A DNA stretch of 11,755 nucleotides from Candidatus Pacearchaeota archaeon (GCA_014728565.1 WJLK01000110.1:1-11755); one strand, 5' to 3'; positions 5,427 through 11,755 are shown, numbered from the stretch's first letter. Notes: generated from the letters alone by a model not told the origin. Translations and numbers: made by a program.

Positions 5427-5596
5427 GCAGCCTTTATCTTAGCAGTTTCAATCCATTTATCCTTTTTCTGGCACTCACTGCAAACATGAATAAACTCATT
5501 TTTTCCTTTTTCATTCTTCACTTTAAGAATTGTTCCTAATAATTTGTTATATTCTTCCTGAATGTTGTTATTGCAAATAACACATTTTTTTACCAT
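5423..5596 (-). CDS. Small zinc-ribbon protein (57 aa)
   Basis: Reading from the ATG at 5594-5596 gives 57 residues: MVKKCVICNNNIQEEYNKLL, then GTILKVKNEKGKNEFIHVCS, then ECQKKDKWIETAKIKAA. Two CXXC pairs (C5/C8 and C39/C42) about 30 residues apart make a typical treble-clef or zinc-ribbon site that would bind one Zn2+. The protein is basic, lysine-rich and cytosolic, which suits nucleic-acid or ribosome binding, though that is inference. I have the impression that similar short proteins occur in DPANN archaea. A good box A (5617-5625) lies 25 bases upstream, supporting this start and a leaderless message. It ends 174 bases later and overlaps the edge of the possible decayed ORF on the other strand. 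Confidence 0.8.
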   Translation of the reverse strand: MVKKCVICNNNIQEEYNKLLGTILKVKNEKGKNEFIHVCSECQKKDKWIETAKIKAA

Positions 5597-5616
5597 CTAT
5601 ATAACTAGAAAAAAGA

Positions 5617-5625
5617 TTTTATAAA
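5617..5625 (-). promoter_or_regulatory. Box A promoter of the zinc-ribbon gene
   Basis: The minus strand reads TTTATAAAA centred 25 bases before the ATG at 5596. It begins only a few bases after the stop codon of the gene upstream (5632-5634). Confidence 0.5.
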
Positions 5626-5631
5626 TTTAAT

Positions 5632-6036
5632 TTATTCCTCAAAACAAACTGGATATTCACCCAACTCTCTAACAAAAAGATTTCTTACTCTTTCTTGATC
5701 TCCTTCTTCCACATTTTCTACTAATACATAAGCATGACTATCTTTAACAACTCTTCCATGAACTAGTGCAACTTCATAACCACTGTCACCTCTCCTTAAT
5801 GCATAAGCATATTTATCTCCATTAGATTCTTCAAGAAATCTTGTTTCTGATTCAACACCTACATCAACTTCTCTAGATTGAACTCCTTCTCCATCCACTC
5901 TAACCTCAAGCATATCCTTTAATTCACGAGGTTTTCTATAAAGAGAGATAGTCCTGGTTTTATTATATCCTAAAGAATCTCCATTAAAACCATTCCCACT
6001 CATTCGGGTTCTTTCATCATCTAATCCAGTTGCCAT
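5632..6036 (-). CDS. Hypothetical acidic protein, 134 aa
   Basis: I do not recognise this protein. It begins at an ATG (6034-6036) and has a polar, probably disordered N-terminus (residues 1-30, rich in Gly, Asn, Asp, Arg), followed by a region with alternating beta pattern: MLEVRVDGEGVQSREVDVGV, then KYAYALRRGDSGYEVALVHG and AYVLVENVEEG, then a helix (EERVRNLF-like, about 113-125). No signal peptide or membrane segment is seen, and the single cysteine is near the C-terminus (C131). Arginine (14) outnumbers lysine (5), in contrast to the lysine-dominated housekeeping proteins nearby. It could be a small beta-barrel or ligand-binding domain; function unknown. No convincing box A at leaderless distance was seen. 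Confidence 0.65.
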   Translation of the reverse strand: MATGLDDERTRMSGNGFNGDSLGYNKTRTISLYRKPRELKDMLEVRVDGEGVQSREVDVGVESETRFLEESNGDKYAYALRRGDSGYEVALVHGRVVKDSHAYVLVENVEEGDQERVRNLFVRELGEYPVCFEE

Positions 6037-6187
6037 TTTTCTACTTTATTTTAATAAGAATTATCACTATTTTGGTATTTTCTATATATTTTTCCTATTT
6101 TTAAAAGTTTCGATTAAAGGGGCTGTTAAATCTTAGGGACTTTTATAGTAAAAAGCAATAATTGTCAAGAATCGACTTGAAGGAAAA
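6037..6187. other. Divergent intergenic region
   Basis: This AT-rich gap separates the minus-strand orphan gene from the plus-strand membrane-protein operon and must contain promoters for both. The only structure I noted is a weak interrupted inverted repeat (CGATT at 6111-6115, AATCG at 6170-6174, extendable by AAGT/ACTT with a bulge). No known RNA gene is recognisable. Confidence 0.3.
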
Positions 6188-6197
6188 GAATATAAAG
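6188..6197 (+). promoter_or_regulatory. Box A promoter of the small membrane-protein operon
   Basis: GAATATAAAG lies about 43 bases before the ATG at 6236, so transcription would begin near 6219, leaving a short leader that includes the G-rich site at 6225-6231. Confidence 0.4.
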
Positions 6198-6224
6198 AAG
6201 AAAATGTTAATTTTAATAATAAAA

Positions 6225-6231
6225 GAGGGTG
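6225..6231 (+). promoter_or_regulatory. Shine-Dalgarno-like site
   Basis: GAGGGTG ends 4 bases before the ATG at 6236 and can pair in part with the archaeal anti-SD. It supports this start and marks one of the few leadered genes here. Confidence 0.45.
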
Positions 6232-6235
6232 TTAT

Positions 6236-6442
6236 ATGGCTAAGAGGAAAAGTAACGGAAAAATTATTCATATTAGTGGATGGGTGATTTTTATGATAGG
6301 AATTTTGTTGCTTTTTTTTGGATATTTGTTTAAGGATAACATTAAATTTCTTAATATTCAAATAAATTTAGTGCCTTCTGGATGGATAGCACTAGGATTT
6401 GGAATTTTAATTTTAATTTTTCATTATCTTTCACATAACTAA
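6236..6442 (+). CDS. Small two-TM membrane protein, 68 aa
   Basis: The 68-residue product has a basic N-terminus (MAKRKSNGK) and two predicted membrane helices, about residues 11-32 (IHISGWVIFMIGILLLFFGY) and 46-65 (VPSGWIALGFGILILIFHYL), with both ends probably cytoplasmic by the positive-inside rule. A Shine-Dalgarno-like GAGGGTG precedes the ATG. It is separated by one base from the next membrane-protein gene, so the two are very likely co-transcribed and may act together. I cannot assign a family; small membrane-anchored accessory subunits are one possibility, but that is speculation. Confidence 0.7.
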   Translation: MAKRKSNGKIIHISGWVIFMIGILLLFFGYLFKDNIKFLNIQINLVPSGWIALGFGILILIFHYLSHN

Positions 6443-6443
6443 G

Positions 6444-6785
6444 ATGGATTTTCCTTTAAATCTAAATACTGCTATACTAGGAACATTGATTATAGGAGTC
6501 GGTTATATAGGGTTGGCTTTAAGAAATCGTATGGTTGGTTTAAAAAAACTTGATTTTTTTGATAAATTAATCCAAAGTTTATTATTTGGGACTTTCACTT
6601 TTATTTTTACACTTAGATTGGGTGCTATAAACTTACCGATAAGCGACGAGAATATGGCTAATTATATTGTAAAGAACCCTGCATTTTTCTTTGTTCAGTT
6701 TTTTATACTTATTTTTTCTGTTTTTCTTGTAGTATCCCTAGAAGAATTTTTTGATAGATATTTTGTTCCCTCTCAACCTTACTAA
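6444..6785 (+). CDS. Membrane protein with about three TM helices, 113 aa
   Basis: It starts 1 base after the preceding stop codon, giving strong evidence of translational coupling. Three hydrophobic segments are visible: about residues 8-28 (NTAILGTLIIGVGYIGLALR), 43-62 (IQSLLFGTFTFIFTLRLGAI) and 78-100 (FFFVQFFILIFSVFLVVSLE). A basic stretch (RNRMVGLKKLDFFDK) sits after the first helix and is probably cytoplasmic. No catalytic motif is apparent and I do not recognise a family. It probably forms a complex with the 68-residue partner. A T-rich run (about 6821-6828) follows the gene and could end the transcript before argS. Confidence 0.65.
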   Translation: MDFPLNLNTAILGTLIIGVGYIGLALRNRMVGLKKLDFFDKLIQSLLFGTFTFIFTLRLGAINLPISDENMANYIVKNPAFFFVQFFILIFSVFLVVSLEEFFDRYFVPSQPY

Positions 6786-6870
6786 TTTTTCAAACTCTGT
6801 TTTAACATATCTAGCCATCTATTTTTTTCAGTTATTATAAATAACTTAGCCCTCTCTTCGATTAAAAACA

Positions 6871-6878
6871 TTTAAATA
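6871..6878 (+). promoter_or_regulatory. Box A promoter of argS
   Basis: TTTAAATA is centred 26 bases before the ATG at 6900 and no Shine-Dalgarno sequence is present, so argS is probably leaderless. A small palindrome (GTTATT-ATA-AATAAC, 6831-6845) lies just upstream. Confidence 0.55.
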
Positions 6879-6899
6879 CAAAATTCCTATTTTTAGTGT

Positions 6900-8579
6900 A
6901 TGTTTAAAAAAGAAATAATAAATATTCTTAAGAATGAAATCTCTTTAAAAGAAAAAGATATAGGAGATTTAATTGAAATTCCTCCTAATCCAGATTATGG
7001 AGATTATGCTTTTCCATGTTTTATTTTAAGTAAAAAAAAGAAAAAAAATCCAAAAGAACTAGCTGAGGAATTAGCTGGAAAACTTAAAATTTCCAGGATA
7101 ATTGAAAAAATAGAACCACGAGGATCTTATCTGAATTTCTTTATAAACAAAAATAAATTAGCTGAGAAAATAATTAAAATAAATGCTAATTTTGGAAAAA
7201 CAAACAATGGAAAGAAAAAAACTGTAATAATTGATTTCTCTCATCCTAATATAGGAAAACCAATGCATGTGGGCCATATTCGTTCCACAATAATAGGAGA
7301 TTCTTTAATGAGAATTTATGATTTTCTTAATTATAATCCAGTAGGCATTAATTATCTGGGAGATACAGGACTTCATATAGGAAAACTAATAGCAAGTTAT
7401 GAATTATGGCTTAATAAAAAAAATTTAAAAAAAGATCCTGTTAAAGAACTCCTTAGATTGTATGTTAAATTCTGCAATAAAGAAAAAATCCAGGCAACAG
7501 AGGGCATGGATGAACTTGCTAGTAATAATGAGTGGACAAATAAAGCAAAGGAAAAAATAAAACTTCTTGAATTAGGAGATAAAAAAACCCATAGAATATG
7601 GAATGAAATAAGAAAAGCCTCTGAAAAAGGATTCAACAAAGTCTATGATATTTTAAATGTAACTTTCACAGAAACAACAGGCCAGAGTTATTTTGAAAAA
7701 AGAGGAAAACAAATAATTGCTGATTCCATTTTAAAAGGTCATGCTAAAGCAGAACCCGAAGGCGCAATTTTCACAGAATCTCTTGGAAAAAAGAAGTATA
7801 TATTAAGAAGCAATAAAACAGCCACCTATATCACCTATGATATTGGAGCAGCTTATGAAAGATATGAAAATTATAATTTTCATAAAATGATTTATGTAAC
7901 TGATTTCAGGCAAAAAGAGCACTTCCAGCACTTATTTAATATAATGAAAATTTTTGGATTTGAATTTTCCAGTAAAATGATTCACCTGCCCTTTGGAACT
8001 CTTAAGTTTGGAAAAGAAGTAATGGCAACAAGAACAGGAAACATCATTCTTTTAGATGAGGTATTAAAAAAAACAGTAAAAAAAGCAGAAAAAGAAATTA
8101 AAAAAAGAAAGACAAAAGGTGATCCTGAAAAAGTAGGAGTTGGCGCTGTAAAATATCTTGTTTTAAAAAACGAACCAATAAAAAATGTTCATTTTTCCTG
8201 GAAGTCACTTAATTTTGAAGGCAACACAGGACCTTATCTTCAGTATTCCTATGCACGTGCAAGTTCAGTTATAAGAAAAGCTAAAAATTTCAACAAAAAC
8301 AAAATTTCTACTGATAATTTAGAAAAACCAGAGATAGCTTTATTAAAAAAAATCTCTTTTTTTCCAGAAACAGTCCAGCAAGCAGAAAAAAATCTAAATC
8401 CTTCACTAATAGCTAATTATTCTTATGAACTTGCAAAACTGTTCAATGAATTTTACCATTCCTGTAGAGTTCTTGAAAGTAAAAAAGAAGCTTTTAGATT
8501 AAGATTAATTGATTCCTTTAGAACAACTCTTCATAATGCTCTGCATCTTCTTGGAATTGAAGTAATGGAGGAGATGTAG
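6900..8579 (+). CDS. argS: Arginyl-tRNA synthetase
   Basis: This 559-residue class I aminoacyl-tRNA synthetase charges tRNA-Arg with arginine using ATP in the cytoplasm. Visible parts are an N-terminal Arg-tRNA-synt-N (additional) domain (about 1-90), a Rossmann catalytic domain with the HIGH-type motif HVGH (123-126, in PMHVGHIRST), INYLGDTGLHIGKL (150-163), the KMSKS-equivalent VMATRTGN (374-381), and a C-terminal DALR anticodon-binding domain (about 440-559) beginning GPYLQYSYARASSVIRK and ending HNALHLLGIEVMEEM. Its length is typical for compact archaeal and bacterial ArgRS. Composition is strongly lysine-rich (19 Lys, 2 Arg in the first 100 residues). It is transcribed alone from its own promoter, and the following gene has a promoter of its own. 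Confidence 0.97.
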   Translation: MFKKEIINILKNEISLKEKDIGDLIEIPPNPDYGDYAFPCFILSKKKKKNPKELAEELAGKLKISRIIEKIEPRGSYLNFFINKNKLAEKIIKINANFGKTNNGKKKTVIIDFSHPNIGKPMHVGHIRSTIIGDSLMRIYDFLNYNPVGINYLGDTGLHIGKLIASYELWLNKKNLKKDPVKELLRLYVKFCNKEKIQATEGMDELASNNEWTNKAKEKIKLLELGDKKTHRIWNEIRKASEKGFNKVYDILNVTFTETTGQSYFEKRGKQIIADSILKGHAKAEPEGAIFTESLGKKKYILRSNKTATYITYDIGAAYERYENYNFHKMIYVTDFRQKEHFQHLFNIMKIFGFEFSSKMIHLPFGTLKFGKEVMATRTGNIILLDEVLKKTVKKAEKEIKKRKTKGDPEKVGVGAVKYLVLKNEPIKNVHFSWKSLNFEGNTGPYLQYSYARASSVIRKAKNFNKNKISTDNLEKPEIALLKKISFFPETVQQAEKNLNPSLIANYSYELAKLFNEFYHSCRVLESKKEAFRLRLIDSFRTTLHNALHLLGIEVMEEM

Positions 8580-8602
8580 AGAATTTATTTTTTTATAATA
8601 AT

Positions 8603-8611
8603 CATAAATAC
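8603..8611 (+). promoter_or_regulatory. Box A promoter of the first FLIHCFLYFLQT-family gene
   Basis: CATAAATAC is centred about 23 bases before the ATG at 8630 in the gap after argS, indicating an independent leaderless transcript. Confidence 0.45.
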
Positions 8612-8629
8612 TTCTTATTATAAGATTAA

Positions 8630-9163
8630 ATGGGCAATATTTATCTTCCTCTAAGAAAAAGCAGAGACCTAGTAATAAAACAAGAAGGTGATCTAAGAAT
8701 ATGGACTGACAATTCCTATAGATACACCTTTCTTATTCACTGTTTTCTTTATTTTTTGCAAACCCAGGGCAAAGTTCCTTATGCCAATGACTGGGAGAGC
8801 CGGTTCTTCAGAACAACAGGATTCAAAAAACCAGGAAGAATTCCTCATAACATGCCTCTTTTAAAAGAGATAAGAAGAGCTGTAAGAAACAAAGATGGAT
8901 TAGTACTTCTTTCAGAAGACATATATTCAGTTAATCATCAAGAGCCTCTGAGAATTCCAGATAAAAGAGACAGAAACAGATATCCAAGATTATATCAGGG
9001 ATTAGTTTATCTAGATAATGATTCTGAAATAGTCCTTGCATTAGAATCAAGAGACGCGAGATATTTTTTTAATGAATTAATAAGTCAGTTTCAGAATCTG
9101 AGTCAGATGAAACAAATAGGAATTGTTTACAGTGGTTTTCCTTTTAATGCTTATAAATCCTGA
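8630..9163 (+). CDS. Hypothetical protein, first of a tandem paralogous pair (FLIHCFLYFLQT family)
   Basis: I do not recognise this 177-residue protein. It shares with the next gene an identical block FLIHCFLYFLQT (34-45 here) followed by x3-VP-x4-DW-x3-F, then an IP-x(1-2)-M-x-x-LK element, and a matching C-terminus (IGIVYSGFPFNAYKS against VGIIYSHFSFESYRQ). The hydrophobic block is short and flanked by polar residues, so it is more likely a buried helix than a membrane span. No signal peptide is seen. Arginine exceeds lysine (18 versus 10 by hand count). It lies 50 bases after argS with its own box A. A conserved core helix with variable middle suggests recent duplication and divergence; role unknown. 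Confidence 0.72.
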   Translation: MGNIYLPLRKSRDLVIKQEGDLRIWTDNSYRYTFLIHCFLYFLQTQGKVPYANDWESRFFRTTGFKKPGRIPHNMPLLKEIRRAVRNKDGLVLLSEDIYSVNHQEPLRIPDKRDRNRYPRLYQGLVYLDNDSEIVLALESRDARYFFNELISQFQNLSQMKQIGIVYSGFPFNAYKS

Positions 9164-9230
9164 TTATCCTGAACTTTAGAGATTTATCCAAAATAAATAA
9201 AATTTTATTACTCCTGCATTACAATAATTC

Positions 9231-9237
9231 TTATAAA
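9231..9237 (+). promoter_or_regulatory. Box A promoter of the second FLIHCFLYFLQT-family gene
   Basis: TTATAAA is centred 25 bases before the ATG at 9259. Thus the two paralogs appear to be transcribed separately, unlike the pair at 4321-4991. Confidence 0.5.
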
Positions 9238-9258
9238 CATTCTGTTTCATTATAGATA

Positions 9259-9774
9259 ATGGGTATAGATGTTAGAATCGAGGATGAAAGAGTCTTGCTC
9301 TCTCAATCTTCAAACCAGGTACGAACTCATAAAACCAATACTCCTGAATTCCTTATACATTGTTTTTTATATTTTTTACAGACAGAAAGAGAGGTTCCTC
9401 ATGAACAAGACTGGAATGATTGTTTTTATCAAGGAAGATTTGGAGAGAAAGATATCCCTCCCGATATGCAAACTTTAAAAAAAATAACTGCTGAACCTGG
9501 AAGAGTAAGATTAACTCAAGGTTCAGAAGAATCAGAATTTGAAGATATTTTTGGAATATGCGATCGCTATAAGAATATTCTGGTTTATCCCAGAATTTCA
9601 GAAGATAGATTAGTTTATGTTTCTGAGGGCGAAGATGAAATTTTTAAAATAGCTCCAGATTGTGTTGAATGCATGACTTCAAGACTAACAGATCTTATAA
9701 TAGAAGATATGCAAATAAAAGACAGAGTAGGAATAATTTACTCTCATTTTTCATTTGAGTCTTACAGACAATAA
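9259..9774 (+). CDS. Hypothetical protein, second of a tandem paralogous pair (FLIHCFLYFLQT family)
   Basis: This 171-residue protein is a diverged copy of the gene 95 bases upstream. Shared parts are the FLIHCFLYFLQT block (31-42), VPxxxDWxxxF, DIPPDMQTLKKI against RIPHNMPLLKEI, and the C-terminal VGIIYSHFSFESYRQ. It differs in being more acidic in the middle (GSEESEFEDIFG) and in carrying a cluster of cysteines (C34 in the shared block, C55, C91, and CVEC at 135-138) which is absent from its sister; a redox or metal role is possible but unproven. No signal peptide or membrane anchor. The product is of unknown function, predicted cytoplasmic. Confidence 0.72.
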   Translation: MGIDVRIEDERVLLSQSSNQVRTHKTNTPEFLIHCFLYFLQTEREVPHEQDWNDCFYQGRFGEKDIPPDMQTLKKITAEPGRVRLTQGSEESEFEDIFGICDRYKNILVYPRISEDRLVYVSEGEDEIFKIAPDCVECMTSRLTDLIIEDMQIKDRVGIIYSHFSFESYRQ

Positions 9775-9778
9775 CTTC

Positions 9779-9786
9779 TTAAATAT
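9779..9786 (+). promoter_or_regulatory. Box A promoter of the tRNA methylthiotransferase gene
   Basis: TTAAATAT begins 4 bases after the previous stop codon and is centred about 22 bases before the ATG at 9805, predicting a leaderless message. Confidence 0.45.
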
Positions 9787-9804
9787 TATGTATTATTCCT
9801 AGTT

Positions 9805-11124
9805 ATGAAATATATTTATATTGAGACTTATGGATGCACTGCTAATCAAAATAATTCTGAAATTATATCTGGATTCTTAAAACAAGCAGGTTATGAAATT
9901 ACTAATAATGAAAAAATAGCTGACATTATAATAATAAATACATGCATTGTTAAGTCTAAAACAGAAAACAAAATAAAAAGAAGAATTCAGGACCTAGAAA
10001 AAAATTATAAAAATAAGTTGATGATAATCACAGGATGTATGCCAGAAACTGACTCAACAGCTATAAGGAAATTAAATCCAAAAGCAATATTATTAGGAAC
10101 TCATCATTTTAAAGATATTACTAGATTACTTAAAGATTATAATGAAAATAAATTAACTTCTAACAAACAAAAACATTATCTCTCTTATTCTAGTGAAGAA
10201 AAACTCTTTCTTCCAAAAATTCCTAAAAATAAACTAATTTCAATTACCCAGATTTTAGAAGGTTGTTTAGGAGAGTGCAATTTTTGCAAGACTAGACTTG
10301 CAAAAGGAAAATTATTCTCTTATGATAAAGAGAGAATAATTAAATCAATAAAATCAGATTTAGAAAACAAAGTCAGAGAAATATGGATAACCAGCCAGGA
10401 CAATGCAGCCTATGGTCTTGATAGAGAAAAACAGGAACTTTCTGAACTTTTAATTGAGATTTTAAATTTAAAACATAAATTTAAGCTTCGTTTAGGAATG
10501 ATGAATCCTAATAATCTTTATTCAATATTAAATGAAATGATTGAAGTTTATAAAAATAAAAAAATCTATAAATTCCTTCACATTCCAGTACAATCAGCAT
10601 CTGATAAAATTCTGAAGAAAATGAAAAGAAAATACAATATAAATACTGTACGTAAAATAATAAATAAATTCAGAAAAGAATTTCCAGATTTAACAATTTC
10701 AACAGATATAATAGCAGGTTATCCCGGTGAAACAGAAAAAGACCACGAAGAAAATTTGAATTTTATAAAAAAATTCAAACCAGATTTATTTAATTTATCA
10801 AAATTTTCATTGCATAAACAAACACCCCTATATAGAAGAATAAAAAATAATAAATTAAAATTAGTTCCAATTGAGATTATAAAAAAAAGAACAGCAGAAT
10901 TAATGGATATCCATAGAAAAAATGCACTGGAAAACAAGAAAAAATATCTCGGAAAAACAATAGCTGTCTTTGTTAATAACAAAAGAGAGGGGTTTTATGA
11001 AGCAAGAGATGATAACTATAATCTTGTTTTAATAAATTCCAGTAAAAAAATATCTGGAAAAAATTTAAAAATAAATATCAGAAATATAGGAGTTCATCAG
11101 ATGATTGGTGAGATTAATCACTAA
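9805..11124 (+). CDS. tRNA t6A37 methylthiotransferase, archaeal type (MtaB/CDKAL1 family)
   Basis: This 439-residue radical-SAM enzyme of the MiaB/RimO/MtaB superfamily converts N6-threonylcarbamoyladenosine at position 37 of ANN-decoding tRNAs to ms2t6A. The N-terminal UPF0004 domain has three cluster cysteines (C11 in ETYGCTANQN, C47 in NTCIV, C78 in TGCMP). The radical-SAM domain has CX3CX2C (C154, C158, C161 in GCLGECNFCKTR) and the strand motifs IPVQSAS and STDIIAGYPGETEKD. A short TRAM domain (about 375-436) ends the protein. ETYGCTANQN and the CX3CX2C context favour the archaeal/eukaryotic CDKAL1-like branch over bacterial MiaB or RimO. Two [4Fe-4S] clusters are expected. It is transcribed singly, and its last 11 bases overlap the end of the convergent gene on the other strand. 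Confidence 0.93.
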   Translation: MKYIYIETYGCTANQNNSEIISGFLKQAGYEITNNEKIADIIIINTCIVKSKTENKIKRRIQDLEKNYKNKLMIITGCMPETDSTAIRKLNPKAILLGTHHFKDITRLLKDYNENKLTSNKQKHYLSYSSEEKLFLPKIPKNKLISITQILEGCLGECNFCKTRLAKGKLFSYDKERIIKSIKSDLENKVREIWITSQDNAAYGLDREKQELSELLIEILNLKHKFKLRLGMMNPNNLYSILNEMIEVYKNKKIYKFLHIPVQSASDKILKKMKRKYNINTVRKIINKFRKEFPDLTISTDIIAGYPGETEKDHEENLNFIKKFKPDLFNLSKFSLHKQTPLYRRIKNNKLKLVPIEIIKKRTAELMDIHRKNALENKKKYLGKTIAVFVNNKREGFYEARDDNYNLVLINSSKKISGKNLKINIRNIGVHQMIGEINH

Positions 11125-11656
11125 CAAGAAAATGTCTTCTACTATCCCTGAAATCTTCAGGTTTCCAGTCCTGCATTGTTGAAAAACTCTGTATTTTATC
11201 AGGATCATTAGTTCTTACATATCTATAATCTCTATTTTGTGCATAATCTACAGAACATGGAAGTCTTACATCACCCATAGAATTAATCTCAACATAAAAC
11301 TCTCTTTTTTTACATCTAACTAGAAAGTGTTGAGTTCTATCAGAACAATAAGATTCAATACAAGGCTCTTGTATCTGGGGAGCTATTTCCATAACTTCAC
11401 TATGAGAAAAACCATCTTCATCATCTCTTTTTTTCTTATTAAGAAATAAAATATAACCTGTTTCTGTGTTATATCTCCACCACATTCCAAACACTCTTAC
11501 AGGAGATTCTTCTCTCTTTTTTCTCCTTGCATTATTTGCTCTTTCTACTACTTCCTGGAAATATTCCTCAGCATGACTTTCTCCTTGATATTTGTTTCTA
11601 TGAGGAGTGCCCCTTCCTTCTGCTAACTTTCTCTTCAAACTCTTGCCAACACCCAT
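11114..11656 (-). CDS. Hypothetical basic/aromatic protein, 180 aa
   Basis: I chose the ATG at 11654-11656 rather than a TTG 9 bases upstream, because a box A sits 24 bases before it. The N-terminal third is basic and probably disordered or helical (KSLKRKLAEGRGTPHRNKYQ, then EEYFQEVVERANNARRKKRE). The remainder has a beta-rich pattern (VFGMWWRYNTETGYILFLNK, then HFLVRCKKREFYVEINSMG). Four cysteines (C99, C104, C115, C134) include CIESYC, which could contribute to a metal site, but no standard zinc motif is complete. Arginine exceeds lysine (20 versus 13). No signal peptide or membrane segment. It converges on the methylthiotransferase gene with an 11-base tail overlap. No family recognised. 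Confidence 0.65.
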   Translation of the reverse strand: MGVGKSLKRKLAEGRGTPHRNKYQGESHAEEYFQEVVERANNARRKKREESPVRVFGMWWRYNTETGYILFLNKKKRDDEDGFSHSEVMEIAPQIQEPCIESYCSDRTQHFLVRCKKREFYVEINSMGDVRLPCSVDYAQNRDYRYVRTNDPDKIQSFSTMQDWKPEDFRDSRRHFLVSD

Positions 11657-11675
11657 AAAAAACAAAAAAATAGGA

Positions 11676-11684
11676 TTTTAAAAA
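11676..11684 (-). promoter_or_regulatory. Box A promoter of the 180-aa hypothetical gene
   Basis: The minus strand reads TTTTTAAAA centred about 24 bases before the ATG at 11656, immediately past the stop codon of the upstream gene. It supports the ATG start and a leaderless transcript. Confidence 0.4.
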
Positions 11685-11689
11685 TTTTA

Positions 11690-11755
11690 TTAATCAGAAA
11701 CAATAACACCCTTATCCTTTAGCTCTTTTATTTTTTTGTCAAGCTCATCTAAATC
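11690..11755 (-). CDS. C-terminal end of an unknown protein, truncated by window edge
   Basis: The minus strand is open from the right edge for 21 codons to a TAA at 11690-11692, reading DLDELDKKIKELKDKGVIVS followed by D. The heptad-like spacing of Leu and Ile (LDELDKKIKELKDKG) suggests a terminal coiled coil or amphipathic helix. It is on the same strand as, and 33 bases upstream of, the 180-residue gene. The fragment is too short to name. Confidence 0.55.
   Translation of the reverse strand, partial: DLDELDKKIKELKDKGVIVSD

Noticed and set aside
6106..6178. Interrupted inverted repeat that might mark a small RNA
   Set aside because: Only 5 consecutive pairs plus a bulged extension over a gap of more than 50 bases; weak enough to be chance in AT-rich DNA.
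6143..6361. Minus-strand ORF of 72 codons opposite the 68-aa membrane protein
   Set aside because: Low-complexity Phe/Ile/Ser translation antisense to a better-supported gene with an SD site and a coupled neighbour.
7992..8043. ArgRS lacking a canonical KMSKS lysine
   Set aside because: The motif reads VMATRTGN, and degenerate KMSK motifs are normal in many arginyl-tRNA synthetases, so this is not a defect.
9269..9478. Plus-strand ORF of 69 codons in another frame within the second FLIHCFLYFLQT gene
   Set aside because: The overlapping frame shows clear similarity to the upstream paralog, so this one is a shadow.
1..11755. CRISPR array, insertion sequence or prophage
   Set aside because: No regularly spaced repeats, transposase, integrase or phage structural protein was seen on either strand.

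Overview
This AT-rich window looks like DNA from a small-genome archaeon, most likely of the DPANN group (Woesearchaeota/Pacearchaeota-like; the exact lineage is inference). The signs are archaeal class III prepilin leaders, an archaeal-type SRP RNA with a recognisable Alu domain, a tRNA with no encoded CCA, an archaeal-type MtaB methylthiotransferase, very lysine/isoleucine-rich housekeeping proteins, and box A (TATA) elements about 22-27 bases upstream of many ATGs, which implies mostly leaderless transcripts.

Left part (1-3926, minus strand): a type IV pilus-like locus. It is read from a promoter near 3922 and encodes five different prepilin-like proteins in a row (3897 down to 572), followed by a separately promoted assembly ATPase of the FlaI/TadA/GspE superfamily that runs off the left edge. 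One pilin is fused to a LamG/concanavalin-like domain and is the best candidate for a surface adhesin. Several of the predicted extracellular parts are rich in N-glycosylation sequons.

Middle (3960-6036, minus strand): the SRP (7S) RNA, two tandem paralogous proteins of about 105 residues with no recognised function, a tRNA-Leu(UAA), a 57-residue zinc-ribbon microprotein, and an orphan 134-residue protein. A short stretch at 5235-5426 may hold a decayed ORF.

Right part (6236-11124, plus strand): a two-gene operon of small membrane proteins, arginyl-tRNA synthetase, a second tandem pair of paralogous proteins of unknown function, and the tRNA t6A37 methylthiotransferase. Two minus-strand genes end the window: an orphan cysteine-containing protein whose tail overlaps the methylthiotransferase gene by 11 bases, and the last 21 codons of another gene.

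Taken together, translation functions (SRP RNA, tRNA-Leu, ArgRS, tRNA thiomethylation) are interspersed with single-promoter genes for arginine-rich proteins that I do not recognise. The pilus locus is the only clear multi-component system. I found no CRISPR array, transposase or insertion sequence.
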